Positions 55,060 to 63,553 of a DNA stretch of 64,000 bases are shown here, in pieces. The stretch is from Bacteroidetes bacterium 41-46 (GTDB lineage: Bacteria > Bacteroidota > Bacteroidia > Bacteroidales > UBA932): assembly GCA_001897515.1 (NCBI GenBank), contig MKTA01000015.1, positions 416,923-480,922 on the forward strand, in the 5' to 3' direction. Within the stretch, counting starts at the first letter, position 1; each line of letters begins with the position of its first letter. The position numbers and the translations under genes were made by a program. The notes under the pieces were generated by a model that saw only the letters and a list, made by a program, of their open reading frames with translations, searched no databases and was not told where the DNA came from.

Positions 55060-56253
55060 ATGAAAAAAGTTTTTAGTTTGTTGGTAATAAGTATATTCTC
55101 GCTCTCTATGTTTGGACAGCCAGTTAATGAAACGGCTCAGATAATGCTCACACTGGCTAAGAGAAGTGGTAACCTGCCATCTCTTTATACAAAATACTAC
55201 AAGGTAAAAGCATGGTCGGTAAAGCAAAGCAAACCAATTCCGGCAAAATATGAGACATGGACACTCTCGGATTTTCAGCCTGCAATGGATGTGTCTACCA
55301 AAAAACCAATTGACTGGGGTGTAAATGGAGACAGATATGTGGTTGTGAATATTGTTCCTGACCATAATAAGCGACCTTATCATGTGAGAGACGATCTGAC
55401 AGGTTCAGAAAACAATATGACATTTACCCTGGAATTATATGAATTTGATGGCACATTTGTTAAAACAATATCCAAATGGGGCTACCTGCTCGGATCTGGG
55501 TATCATGGTGTCGTTTATGTTCAGCAAGGGGTTTATCCCACTTTTCTGTCAGGTGTTGCTGTGGAAAAAGGGGGAACATTAACTTACAAAGTTTTTAATG
55601 ATGCTAAGACCCGCCTATCTGACTTAGTTGAAGAATATGAATTGGTAACTGCAATAAGAAATAAAAAAGTAGAGAGGGAAGATCAAATCCCTCTGCAATT
55701 GTCTTGTACCTTTCCACCCAAGCCGGTTTACGATGCAGAGAAAACTGCAATACTGGAAAAAATGAAGCGGGAATCTCCTTTTTTACAAATGAAATATTAT
55801 CAGAATGGTGTTTATGATGCAGGTAAAAGAGACTTTCCCAAACCAAACCAGAGATGGAGTTTTTGGAATATGTTTATTGCAAGTGATATTACAAACAGAT
55901 GTCCTGTTGACTGGGGACCAAATGGAGACCGCTACCTTCAGTTTGATCCGGAATTTGAAGATAAACGAAATTATTCTGCACTTGAAGATGATCTTTATTC
56001 CACAGGCAAACGATTCCTCATTGCGCTCAGGTTATATGAGAATGACGGACGCTTTGTAAAGACAATTTCAAGTTATGGAAACTTTTTTGGTTTTGGAGAG
56101 GGCTCATTTGTCTTTATGCAGGATGCGAAAAATGAGATAGCCTCGTTTTTCACAAAATTACCTGTTGAAATTGACAAGCCCTTTTCATACAAAGTAGATA
56201 AAAGAACAGTTACAAAAATCTCCGAACTGCTGTTATTCAAACCAGTGCAGTAG
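55060..56253 (+). CDS. Secreted protein with an internal duplication, function unknown
   Basis: 397 residues with a signal peptide (LLVISIFSLSMFGQ). Two halves repeat: residues about 45-180 and about 245-375 share MWSxxxxF-like starts followed by PxDWGxNGDRYxxxN/xFDPE, a DDLxxx(S/T)G segment, LxLYExDGxFVKTIS and a GYxxGxGxxxFxQ motif (for instance IDWGVNGDRYVVVN and VDWGPNGDRYLQFD; ELYEFDGTFVKTIS and RLYENDGRFVKTIS). Thus it arose by domain duplication. The unit is not known to me. It converges with the M23 gene 26 bases later. Confidence 0.78.
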   Translation: MKKVFSLLVISIFSLSMFGQPVNETAQIMLTLAKRSGNLPSLYTKYYKVKAWSVKQSKPIPAKYETWTLSDFQPAMDVSTKKPIDWGVNGDRYVVVNIVPDHNKRPYHVRDDLTGSENNMTFTLELYEFDGTFVKTISKWGYLLGSGYHGVVYVQQGVYPTFLSGVAVEKGGTLTYKVFNDAKTRLSDLVEEYELVTAIRNKKVEREDQIPLQLSCTFPPKPVYDAEKTAILEKMKRESPFLQMKYYQNGVYDAGKRDFPKPNQRWSFWNMFIASDITNRCPVDWGPNGDRYLQFDPEFEDKRNYSALEDDLYSTGKRFLIALRLYENDGRFVKTISSYGNFFGFGEGSFVFMQDAKNEIASFFTKLPVEIDKPFSYKVDKRTVTKISELLLFKPVQ

Positions 56254-56279
56254 CTTCTTTTGGAGCTGATTGAACAGAA

Positions 56280-56936
56280 CTAAAAAGAGATCACAGTCTG
56301 TTCCTCCATCATTGCATTGGTATATACAACAGGTGAACTTGGTCCGGTTTCAGATTTGCCGATTTTTGTATATTTTTTAATTACAAATGGCAGTCCGTTT
56401 GAGAAAAAGATATGAGGGCCGTCCGTTATCTGAAAGTGTAAGTGAGGACCGGTGGAGTTTCCTGAATTCCCCAAAAGGGCGATGGGGTCTCCCTCTTTAA
56501 CTGTTTCTCCTTTAGTAACCATAAACTCGTTTGGCACACAATGGGCGTAAAATGCATACCTGCTGTTTCCGATATCCAGCACCAGATAGTTTCCTGCATA
56601 CTCATCCAGGTTTGCAAATGTTATATCACGGGCATCTCCCCTGTTTTCAGGCCTGCCGTCAACCATATGTAATACAGTCCCGTTTGCGACAGCATAAAGG
56701 GTATCCTTGTAATTAAAATAGGACTCATTGATTTTAGGGTCTCCATCAAGCATTTCATCCATCTCGTCATTTAACTTTATATTATCAAATGCAAATCTCT
56801 CACCTCTCCATAGTTTCATACCTGTAAAAAACATAGTGAAAAAGTGATATTCATTTGTGGATTGATTTATGAACAACCAGTTATCTCCTTTAACCGGAGA
56901 TGATATTGCAAGAGGCACTTCGGTCAGGCGGGGCAT
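56280..56936 (-). CDS. M23 peptidase, catalytic half (probably frameshifted from its upstream half)
   Basis: 218 residues. The M23 zinc-peptidase core is present: NYLVLDIGNSRYAFYAHCVP, GETVKEGDPIALLGNSGNSTGPHLHFQI with the HxH ligands. There is no signal peptide, although M23 enzymes work outside the cytoplasm. The lipoprotein frame that ends 13 bases inside this one (56924) has the signal peptide and no catalytic part, so the two probably form one gene broken by a frameshift, or an overlapping pair. The start codon given is the first ATG after the last in-frame stop and may not be real. Confidence 0.75.
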   Translation of the reverse strand: MPRLTEVPLAISSPVKGDNWLFINQSTNEYHFFTMFFTGMKLWRGERFAFDNIKLNDEMDEMLDGDPKINESYFNYKDTLYAVANGTVLHMVDGRPENRGDARDITFANLDEYAGNYLVLDIGNSRYAFYAHCVPNEFMVTKGETVKEGDPIALLGNSGNSTGPHLHFQITDGPHIFFSNGLPFVIKKYTKIGKSETGPSSPVVYTNAMMEEQTVISF

Positions 56937-57430
56937 GAATACTCCACCCTCAACTCTTTATTTTTAACAGTATCTATGAATTTAAATTTGTGAAAAATTT
57001 TTGAAGGTGCAGTTTTGCTTAACTCAACCGGTAACTGAATAGAGATGTAATAGTGTGACAATTTATCAAGCTCTATTAAACCGTTTGGTGTTAAAGGATC
57101 TTTATGAATCACGGGAAAACTCTCTTTCTCTATAGTTTGTAATGTGACTTTAGTATTATAATCCAAAATCTCTATCTGCTGCAGTTTAAGCCCCTCTTTT
57201 TCCCACTCCCAGGTTCTTAATGTATATGGGATTCTTTTATACACGTCAGTATTAAAGGGGATATCATTAATAACCACCTCGATATTTCTGTCACCCAGCG
57301 GATTAGGCGCAGGTGTGCAGCTTGCCAGAGCAGATACTGCAAAAATCAAAAAGAGACCCATGAGTGTAAAGATATCCGAACCATTCTTATGATATCCGGA
57401 GTTGATTGAGGAATTGAAAATATGATTCAT
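56924..57430 (-). CDS. N-terminal half of a split M23 lipoprotein gene
   Basis: 168 residues in the open frame. A lipoprotein signal is seen as MGLFLIFAVSALASC, which would put the start at 57361; the longer start at 57430 adds residues encoded by a copy of the TCCGAACCATTC repeat. The mature part (IEVVINDIPFNTDVYKRIPYTLRTWEWEKEGLKLQQIEILDYNTKVTLQ) is beta-rich and has no catalytic motif. It overlaps the M23 frame by 13 bases in another reading frame. Loss of the normal signal n-region by repeat insertion is possible. Confidence 0.6.
   Translation of the reverse strand: MNHIFNSSINSGYHKNGSDIFTLMGLFLIFAVSALASCTPAPNPLGDRNIEVVINDIPFNTDVYKRIPYTLRTWEWEKEGLKLQQIEILDYNTKVTLQTIEKESFPVIHKDPLTPNGLIELDKLSHYYISIQLPVELSKTAPSKIFHKFKFIDTVKNKELRVEYSCPA
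57371..57418 (+). repeat. Intergenic repeat R2, copy 1
   Basis: TATCCGAACCATTC followed by an imperfect match to the rest of the unit (ending GGAGTTGATT). Other copies are at about 59999, 61800 and 63602, all in the same orientation. Confidence 0.7.
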
Positions 57431-57511
57431 ATATTTGAGGATGATGAAAATAGATTGATTAAATTTATGACAATTTCAGGAAATTTCCAATAAATGATAC
57501 TATTTTCAAAC

Positions 57512-58518
57512 ATGAAGAAAAATATATTCATAAGATTAACCGTTCTGATTTTAGCAGCATCCTCTTTGGCCTCTTGTGATAAGGAGCCAAAAATTGATCA
57601 AAATCAACTCTTCATTGACAAGATGAAGGCAGTGACAGACTCAATAATTCAGAATACTCACGTTCCCGGGATAGTTGCACTTGTTGTTGATCATAAGAGA
57701 GATATTGATTGGCTTTACGCTGCCGGCTACAGCGATATTCCTAGCAAGCTGCCAATGGATGGGAGCAATATATTCAGAATAGCAAGCAATACCAAGACCT
57801 TTACCGGGACTGTATTACTCCAGCTTGTGGATGAAGGGAAACTCTCTCTGACTGATAAACTTTCAAAATTTTATCCGGATTTTCCAAACGCAGAGAGCAT
57901 AACAATAGCTATGCTCTGCAATATGTCAAGTGGGATAAACGATTATACCGGTAACCCGGTCTGGCAGAACATAGCCTCCATCAATCCCTCTAAAGTATGG
58001 ACCCCGGCAGAGATTGTCGACCTGGCTTTTGCTGAAGAGTTCTCTTTCAATCCGGGTTCCGGCTGGCAGTACTCTAATACAAATACAATTATTCTGGGTA
58101 TGATAATTGAAAAGCTTACCGGGAATACTCTGGAGTCAGAAGTTGAGAACCGTATTGTGAAACCATTGAAATTAAACAAGACGGGATTTTTGACATCAGG
58201 AATGAATTTACCCGGTACACATGGAAGAGGCTACTATGCGGGCGAGTATGAGGAAGATGGGGATTATACCGAATTCTTTGATATCTCCTCGGCGTGGGCA
58301 GCGGGATCGGCCTACTCCACTCCAAGGGAGTTGCAAAAATTTGCAGAGGCTCGTTTTATGGTCATGGTGGTGCCATACCCGGGTTTACATCTGCCATGTA
58401 CCATAGCATAGAAAAGAACTGTACTGTAATTATTTATTTTAACTGCCAGCTTGAGATTCACCCCGAAGACCTTTTTGCCAGGTTCGTTAGTATCTTGTAT
58501 CCGGACGAATCAAGCTAA
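57512..58518 (+). pseudogene. Beta-lactamase-family serine hydrolase, internally deleted and frameshifted
   Basis: The first frame gives a lipoprotein (LILAASSLASC), the SxxK motif in IASNTKTFTGTVLLQLVDEGKL, MSSGINDYTGN and YSNTNTIILGMIIEKLTG (YxN), up to STPRELQKFAEA. At about 58350 it runs into RFMVMVVPYPG and stops at 58411. The proper continuation, FYGHGGAIPGFTSAMYHSIEKN with the HxG motif, is in another frame and ends at 58518. The 45-60 residues normally between these segments are missing, so a deletion that is not a multiple of three removed them. It is therefore a probable pseudogene. The start at 57512 (MKKNIF) fits the signal peptide. Confidence 0.82.
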
Positions 58519-59834
58519 AATTGACCTTGCGGAGCTGTTAAACTATTGATTAATGATATCCCGTATAGTGGTAAGTTAGTTAACGTCTCTTCTTTTCTGA
58601 AGTCAGACATTGATGTCCTTATAGACAATTCGGGATGGAACTTATCTCTGAAACTCTTAAGCGATTTTGCTTTAAGATTTTCTTCGGCCTTTACCTCTAT
58701 TGGTATAACTTTTCCTCCTGTCTGAATAAGAAAATCAATTTCGGCAATTCCCTGTTCAGCGCTCCAATAGTAAGTTTCAATTCCAGTGGAACACTTTAAT
58801 TGCTGAAGAACATATTGTTCAGTAAGCGCACCCTTATACTGGCCAAAAATTGTGTTTCCCTCAATTATAGTTTTAGCATCTAGTCCCGATTTTGCACCAA
58901 GTAGTCCAATATCTACCATAAACAACTTGAATGCTCCGATATCTACAAAGCCGTCTAATGGCAGGGAAGCATTGGAAACTCTGCTGATTTTGTGAATCAA
59001 TCCGGCATCCTCAAGCCACATAATTGCAACTTCAAATTCCTTAGCTCTTCCTCCACTCTTTACTGCACCATAAATAAACTTGCGGTTCTCCTTTGCAAGC
59101 TGAGACGGAATAGAATTCCAAATCATCTTTATCCTTGGTACAATTTCAATTGGCGAATGTTTGGAGAAATCATTATTATATGATTCAAGTATTGAATTCT
59201 GAATTTCACGCACCTCATTGTAATCGTTATTTTGAATAAATGACTTGACTACCTCAGGCATTCCTCCAATATAATAATACTGCTTTAAAAGTTCAATGTA
59301 ATTGCTTTTAAATGCTTTAGTCAACTCCCAGTCCCTCCTGTGCAAAGCGTCCAGCAGAGAATTCTTGCCCAATGCCACAATAAATTCCTCATATGAAAGA
59401 GGATATAACTCCAGAAAATCCACCTTTCCTACAGGGAAAGAGTCGTCCTTATGGATGGATAGCCCCAGTAGTGAGCCCGCTGCAATAATGTGATATTCCG
59501 GAGCATCTTCATAAAAATATTTCAATGATAACAATCCTCGTTTAACAGATTGGATCTCGTCAAAAATGATAAGTGTTTCACCTGGTTTAGGAATGATACC
59601 TGTTATGAGTTGGACCGATCTTAAAATACGAGGGATATCAAAATCAACTACGAATAAATTAGCAAGTTGAGTGGCTTTCTCAAAATTGATATATGCTACA
59701 GATTCATATTCATTTTTGCCAAATTCTTTCATCAACCAGGTTTTTCCGACTTGCCTTGCTCCCTTTATTAAAAGGGGTTTCCGATTCTGTTTACTTTTCC
59801 ATTTAAGTAATCCTTCGTATGCTAATCTTTTCAT
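58515..59834 (-). CDS. AAA ATPase with DUF4143 domain
   Basis: About 439 residues from ATG 59834 (MKRLAYEGLLKWKSKQNRKPLLIKGARQVGKTWLMKEFGKN). Walker A is GARQVGKTWL, Walker B is TLIIFDEIQSVKR, and the C-terminal DUF4143/PD-(D/E)XK-like part has TEQYVLQQLK, YYWSAEQGIAEIDFLIQTGGKVIPIEVKAEENLKAKSLKSF. The family is widespread and often near toxin-antitoxin or mobile genes; its role is not settled. The longer frame to 59924 adds a hydrophobic leader that is not typical. It overlaps the tail of the pseudogene by a few bases. Confidence 0.92.
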   Translation of the reverse strand: MKRLAYEGLLKWKSKQNRKPLLIKGARQVGKTWLMKEFGKNEYESVAYINFEKATQLANLFVVDFDIPRILRSVQLITGIIPKPGETLIIFDEIQSVKRGLLSLKYFYEDAPEYHIIAAGSLLGLSIHKDDSFPVGKVDFLELYPLSYEEFIVALGKNSLLDALHRRDWELTKAFKSNYIELLKQYYYIGGMPEVVKSFIQNNDYNEVREIQNSILESYNNDFSKHSPIEIVPRIKMIWNSIPSQLAKENRKFIYGAVKSGGRAKEFEVAIMWLEDAGLIHKISRVSNASLPLDGFVDIGAFKLFMVDIGLLGAKSGLDAKTIIEGNTIFGQYKGALTEQYVLQQLKCSTGIETYYWSAEQGIAEIDFLIQTGGKVIPIEVKAEENLKAKSLKSFRDKFHPELSIRTSMSDFRKEETLTNLPLYGISLINSLTAPQGQF

Positions 59835-59974
59835 GTAATTGATGTTTAAGAAATGTAAAAACAAATTACGCAACGAAAATATGAAATAAATCACATAAAA
59901 ACAAATGAAAACATGTATAATCACACATTAATATAAACGAAAAAGAAGTGTGAAATATGAATTATGGCGCAAAT

Positions 59975-60000
59975 TGGTGCAAGTTCGTTGATGAAAAATA
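59975..60000 (+). repeat. Repeat R1, copy 1 (exact 26-bp match at 63403-63428)
   Basis: The unit begins TGGTGCAAGTTCGTTG and ends ATGAAAAATA; the second copy in the terminal non-coding region is identical over 26 bases. Confidence 0.85.
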
Positions 60001-60042
60001 TCCGAACCATTCCTGAGGGATTTGGAGTTGATTCAGAAGTTT
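59999..60042 (+). repeat. Intergenic repeat R2, copy 2
   Basis: TATCCGAACCATTC then CTGAGGGATTTGGAGTTGATT; directly abuts R1 and lies between the first AAA ATPase gene and hipB. Confidence 0.8.
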
Positions 60043-60061
60043 GGATTGACAGGAGGTCTTG

Positions 60062-60162
60062 ATTAGATATATCTAATGAAAGTGTCAAAAACAGGTAATT
60101 CTATTAGATAAATCTAATAGAATTGTGAAGAAAATTATATCTTTGCATTAGATAAATCTAAT
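60062..60162 (+). promoter_or_regulatory. Three palindromic operators upstream of hipBA
   Basis: ATTAGATATATCTAAT at 60062-60077 and ATTAGATAAATCTAAT at 60103-60118 and 60147-60162. Centre spacings are 41 and 44 bases, about four helical turns, so dimers would sit on one face of the DNA. The third copy touches the transcript start. They are most probably bound by the HipB-like protein for self-repression. Confidence 0.8.
60138..60145 (+). promoter_or_regulatory. -7 promoter element of hipBA
   Basis: TATCTTTG matches TAnnTTTG and lies between operators two and three, so repressor binding would block polymerase. Confidence 0.6.
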
Positions 60163-60165
60163 GAC

Positions 60166-60453
60166 ATGGATTGGTATGGAATGACGGATGCTGCAATTGT
60201 GTCCGAATTGGGTAAAAGAATTAAGGCAACACGGCTTAAGAAGAAACTCTCACAGATGGAAGTTGCCCGGCGGACAGGAATTAGTGCGTTTACTGTCAGC
60301 CAGATGGAGAACGGCAAAAACACCTCGCTCTCCTCGCTGGTCGCAGTTATGCGGGTGTTGAAACTGCTGGAAAATTTTGACAACCTTATACCGCAACAGG
60401 TAATCAGCCCAGTAGAGTTGTTGGCCTTAAACAATAAAAAACGTAAGAAATGA
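60166..60453 (+). CDS. hipB: HipB-like antitoxin, helix-turn-helix
   Basis: 95 residues. A Cro/CI-type HTH spans about 15-70 (LGKRIKATRLKKKLSQMEVARRTGISAFTVSQMENGKNTSLSSLVAVMRVL). A C-terminal segment of 25 residues ends in a basic tail (NNKKRKK). It overlaps the kinase gene by ATGA and is preceded by three palindromes, the usual layout of a self-repressed type II toxin-antitoxin operon. A second ATG at 60181 (MTDAAI) is an alternative start. Confidence 0.92.
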   Translation: MDWYGMTDAAIVSELGKRIKATRLKKKLSQMEVARRTGISAFTVSQMENGKNTSLSSLVAVMRVLKLLENFDNLIPQQVISPVELLALNNKKRKK

Positions 60454-61748
60454 CAGATATAGTAATGAAAGTCTCTTTATGGGGGCAGGATGTGGCCGCC
60501 GTGGTGTGGGATAAGGAGAATGAATATGCCATCTTTGAGTTTTTACCTGAATTTTCTGCCAAAGGGCTTGATGTTGCTCCGCTTATGATGCCTCTGGAAG
60601 ATATTAGCAGAGGCGACAGAACCTATTATTACCCCTCAAACAGAAATAAAACCTTCAAAGGGTTACCAGGCTTGATTGCCGACTCCCTGCCGGACGATTA
60701 CGGAAACCAGATAATTGACGAATGGTTTGCAAGCAAAGGGTTAAGTGGTATGACGTTCAGTCCGGTTGACAGGTTATGCTATGTAGGCAAGCGCGGTATG
60801 GGTGCTCTGGAATTTGAACCTGCACAGAATAATCCCCAGCTTGAAGAGTCTTCAGTTATTGAGATTGCTCACCTGACAAATCTGGCCAAAGAGGTTCTGG
60901 GTAAGCGGGAGGACTTTCAGGTTAAGTTGTCCAAAGGAGATGAATCGCTACTTGATATCATCAGGGTAGGGACATCTGCGGGTGGCGCAAAGCCCAAAGC
61001 AATCATCGCCGTCAACAGCGATATGTCAGAGGTTCGTTCGGGCCAGGTAAAAGCGTCGGATGGATTTACTTACTGGTTGCTTAAATTCGACGGGGTCGAG
61101 GCAGGTAAAGTTTCTGACAACCCACCCGGAATAGGCCGTATCGAGTATGCCTACCATAAAATGGCACTTGATTGCGGTATTGAAATGACTGAATGCCGAT
61201 TGTATGAGGAGGGTCAACATGCCCACTTTATGACAAAGAGGTTTGACAGGACAGATGACGGAGGCAAGCTGCACACCCAAACGCTGTGCGCAATCGCCCA
61301 TTTTGACCGCGACGACAGGCACTCATATGAGCAGGCGTTCCAGGTTATGAGGCGAATGAACCTTCCTTATCCCGACATGGAGCAACTTTACCGCAGAATG
61401 GTATTCAATATCATAGCGAGGAATCATGACGATCATACGAAGAATCACTCTTTTATTCTGCACAAGGGCAGAGAGTGGCGTCTGGCTCCGGCCTATGACC
61501 TCTGCTATTCATATTCTTCATCCGGTAGGTGGACAAACCAGCACCAGATGTCTGCCAACAACAAACGTGACAAATTTACACGGGAAGATTTACTGGCCGT
61601 AGCCCGTAATATGGGCATTAAAAATGCGCTATCAATTGTTAATCAAATTGCTGATGTCATTTCCAGCTGGAATAGATATGCGTCAGAGGCAGGAGTGAAA
61701 AAGGAACACATGTATCAGATAGGGAAGAATTTACTCGTTATAAAATAA
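60450..61748 (+). CDS. hipA: HipA-like serine/threonine kinase toxin
   Basis: 432 residues. HipA kinases phosphorylate translation factors such as glutamyl-tRNA synthetase and slow growth. Features in order: the N-terminal subdomain with YYPSNRNKTFKGLPGLIADSLPDDYGNQIIDEWF, GKRGMGALEFEP, the flexible glycine loop VGTSAGGAKPKAI (173-184), WLLKFDGVE, the catalytic loop ARNHDDHTKNHSF (Asp327, Asn332) and the metal-binding RLAPAYDL (Asp350). The kinase residues are intact, so it should be active. In the first 100 residues the sequence matches the HipA N-terminal region rather than the split HipST type. The coupled HipB-like protein is the likely antitoxin. Confidence 0.94.
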   Translation: MTDIVMKVSLWGQDVAAVVWDKENEYAIFEFLPEFSAKGLDVAPLMMPLEDISRGDRTYYYPSNRNKTFKGLPGLIADSLPDDYGNQIIDEWFASKGLSGMTFSPVDRLCYVGKRGMGALEFEPAQNNPQLEESSVIEIAHLTNLAKEVLGKREDFQVKLSKGDESLLDIIRVGTSAGGAKPKAIIAVNSDMSEVRSGQVKASDGFTYWLLKFDGVEAGKVSDNPPGIGRIEYAYHKMALDCGIEMTECRLYEEGQHAHFMTKRFDRTDDGGKLHTQTLCAIAHFDRDDRHSYEQAFQVMRRMNLPYPDMEQLYRRMVFNIIARNHDDHTKNHSFILHKGREWRLAPAYDLCYSYSSSGRWTNQHQMSANNKRDKFTREDLLAVARNMGIKNALSIVNQIADVISSWNRYASEAGVKKEHMYQIGKNLLVIK

Positions 61749-61778
61749 AGAGGAAGAAATAAGGTTGTGCCGGAAAAC

Positions 61779-61798
61779 GGCAAGCGACGGCACGAAAA
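61779..61798 (+). repeat. Repeat R3, copy 1
   Basis: GGCAAGCGACGGCACGAAAA, matched at 63534-63553 with one difference. It is directly followed by R2 copy 3. Confidence 0.75.
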
Positions 61799-61799
61799 G

Positions 61800-61838
61800 T
61801 ATCCGAACCATTCTTAAGGGATTTGGACCGGATTCACT
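61800..61838 (+). repeat. Intergenic repeat R2, copy 3
   Basis: TATCCGAACCATTC then TTAAGGGATTTGG and a diverged end (GGATTCA). It lies between hipA and the second AAA ATPase gene and runs into the 3' end of the latter. Confidence 0.75.
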
Positions 61839-63123
61839 CTCTCAAACAAGCCAACGGAATAACGTGAACACCATCGTCCCTTGTATATCCATATTGTCCG
61901 CCAGTCAAAACAATCTTCAGGTCAGGTTCTCGAATAGGCATTTGCTTCTCGGTCTTGTTATGCTCGACTATAAGTTTATGGAGCCGGACCAAGTGAGTTG
62001 CGCCATCCTCAATTTCTTTGCTACCAAGCTTACATTCAATCAGGGCATAGCGTCCATCACCAAGATGCAACACAACATCCGCCTCCAGACCATAGCGATC
62101 ACGATAGTAGCCAACACTGGAGAAGAAGCCGTATGAATATGCCTTCAGATCGCGAATGCACATCTGTTCAAAAATAAACCCGAACGTTTTCAGCTGAGTT
62201 TTAAGTGATTCTGGTGTCAGGCCCATCACAGCAACCGCCACTGACGGGTCGCAGAAGCCACGTTTAGGACTGCTCTGGATGGCAGTCTTACTGCGTATCG
62301 CCGGGCACCATGCATCGATATCCTGTATAACGAACAGCTTTTCTAATGCAGATACATAGTCATCAAACGTTGAGCGTGAGCATTCCATCTTATCGCTTGC
62401 AATAACGTCGGCCAGCATTGATGTAGTCTTTGCTACAGTAGATATATTCCTTGCGTATGAGCGAAGTATTTGCCATGCCAGTTTCTCGTTACGTTGGACA
62501 CCATCCACGCGGGAAATATCCGTCTTGCATACTGACTGTACATAATCTTTGGCTATCATCAGTTTTGAGTCCGGGTCGGTTACATTCAAAGATGCCGGCC
62601 AACCGCCACGGCAAGCAGAGAAGATGATATCGTTCACACTCATATCAGAAAAAGCTTCAACTTCCTGTTCCGGATGGTCAAACAGTTCCTTGAGTGAAAC
62701 GCTTCCGTTTGACTCCTTTGATTCCCACAGCGACATAGTAGACATCTGCATACGCGAGATGCGTCCAGTTCCACTATGATGAATTTTCTTCTCATTCACG
62801 GCATTCGACCCCGTAAGAATAAACTGACCAGGATTACCACGTTTGTCGCACATCGTGCGAACGGCATCCCATAGTTCAGGAGCATCCTGCCACTCGTCGA
62901 GCAATCTGGGAGTTTCGCCTACCAAAAGGTTTGAGGGCTTTACGGCCGCCGTTGCCAGAAAATCATCTCGGTTATCTGGATCTTGCATGCGCAGTACACT
63001 TCCTGCCTGCTGTTCGGCAGTTGTTGTCTTTCCACACCACTTTGGGCCTTCAATCAACACGGCCCCCATCGCATTCAACCTGTCTTTCAGGTGCTTGTCG
63101 GTTATACGTTCAAAATAAATCAT
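61834..63123 (-). CDS. AAA ATPase with DUF4143 domain (second, distinct copy)
   Basis: 429 residues. Walker A is EGPKWCGKTTTAEQ, Walker B is PRLLDEWQDAPELWDAV, followed by FILTGSNAV; the C-terminal DUF4143 part shows FEQMCIRDLKAYS, YYRDRYGLEADVVLHLGDGRYALIECKLG. The sequence is clearly different from the first copy (GPKWCGKTT against GARQVGKTW), so this is another subfamily and not a duplication. A repeat unit ends in its 3' end. Function is not settled; such ATPases are frequent in accessory regions. Confidence 0.92.
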   Translation of the reverse strand: MIYFERITDKHLKDRLNAMGAVLIEGPKWCGKTTTAEQQAGSVLRMQDPDNRDDFLATAAVKPSNLLVGETPRLLDEWQDAPELWDAVRTMCDKRGNPGQFILTGSNAVNEKKIHHSGTGRISRMQMSTMSLWESKESNGSVSLKELFDHPEQEVEAFSDMSVNDIIFSACRGGWPASLNVTDPDSKLMIAKDYVQSVCKTDISRVDGVQRNEKLAWQILRSYARNISTVAKTTSMLADVIASDKMECSRSTFDDYVSALEKLFVIQDIDAWCPAIRSKTAIQSSPKRGFCDPSVAVAVMGLTPESLKTQLKTFGFIFEQMCIRDLKAYSYGFFSSVGYYRDRYGLEADVVLHLGDGRYALIECKLGSKEIEDGATHLVRLHKLIVEHNKTEKQMPIREPDLKIVLTGGQYGYTRDDGVHVIPLACLRE

Positions 63124-63402
63124 ACAATTGGCTTATTTATCAGTCATACAAAATTACTAATAATAAGGAGATTGCAAAAAAAAGTATGAATAATTGTGGT
63201 GTTTTGACAGGAATATTTGCTGTATTTCACCAGGAATCCTTGTGGTGTTTCATCAAGATGTCGAAATCCCCGTTTTGTCGGACCCCCTGAAAATCGGACA
63301 TAGTTTCATTCGATAAAATCTTTGTTTTCAAACTAAAGTTGGACGTCCCAAAGTAAAAATTCAGGAACATTTTAAGTTCAAATTTCCTATAAATAATGTT
63401 TC

Positions 63403-63428
63403 TGGTGCAAGTTCGTTGATGAAAAATA
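63403..63428 (+). repeat. Repeat R1, copy 2
   Basis: Identical over 26 bases to 59975-60000, but here not followed by R2. Confidence 0.85.
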
Positions 63429-63460
63429 ACTTACGGATAAAAAATTGAGTTAATTTTTTC

Positions 63461-63540
63461 GGAGCGAAGCGACGCTCCCCCTCCCCGGAGGGGGCCGGGG
63501 GGTGGGACAAACAAAAGGAGCTTGCCCGCATCCGGCAAGC
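63461..63540. repeat. GC-rich stem-loop island
   Basis: Three structures in a row: GGAGCG/CGCTCC (63461-63478), a C-rich/G-rich arm pair around CCCTCCCCGGAGGGGG, and GCTTGCC/GGCAAGC (63520-63540). The composition is far from the AT-rich surroundings. It resembles small palindromic intergenic repeats of Bacteroidota. Confidence 0.65.
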
Positions 63541-63553
63541 GACGGTACGAAAA
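63534..63553 (+). repeat. Repeat R3, copy 2
   Basis: GGCAAGCGACGGTACGAAAA, one base different from 61779-61798. Its second half is also the start of the 16-bp hairpin arm that follows. Confidence 0.75.

Larger units (their letters stand above)
59835..60165. other. Intergenic region with repeats, operators and hipB promoter
   Basis: 331 AT-rich bases. They hold repeat R1 at 59975-60000, R2 from 59999, three operator palindromes and a -7 element, each listed separately. No gene is seen. Confidence 0.7.

Noticed and set aside
60135..60434. Reverse-strand frame over hipB
   Set aside because: Antisense to the HTH gene and overlapping the operators; no motif.
62931..63290. Forward-strand open frame over the 5' part of the second AAA ATPase gene
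   Set aside because: It is antisense to a well-supported gene, has no recognisable domain and no upstream signal; a shadow frame.
63270..63310. Stretch GTCGGACCCCCTGAAAATCG that recalls insertion-sequence ends
   Set aside because: No transposase remnant, inverted partner or target duplication found; likeness is from memory only.
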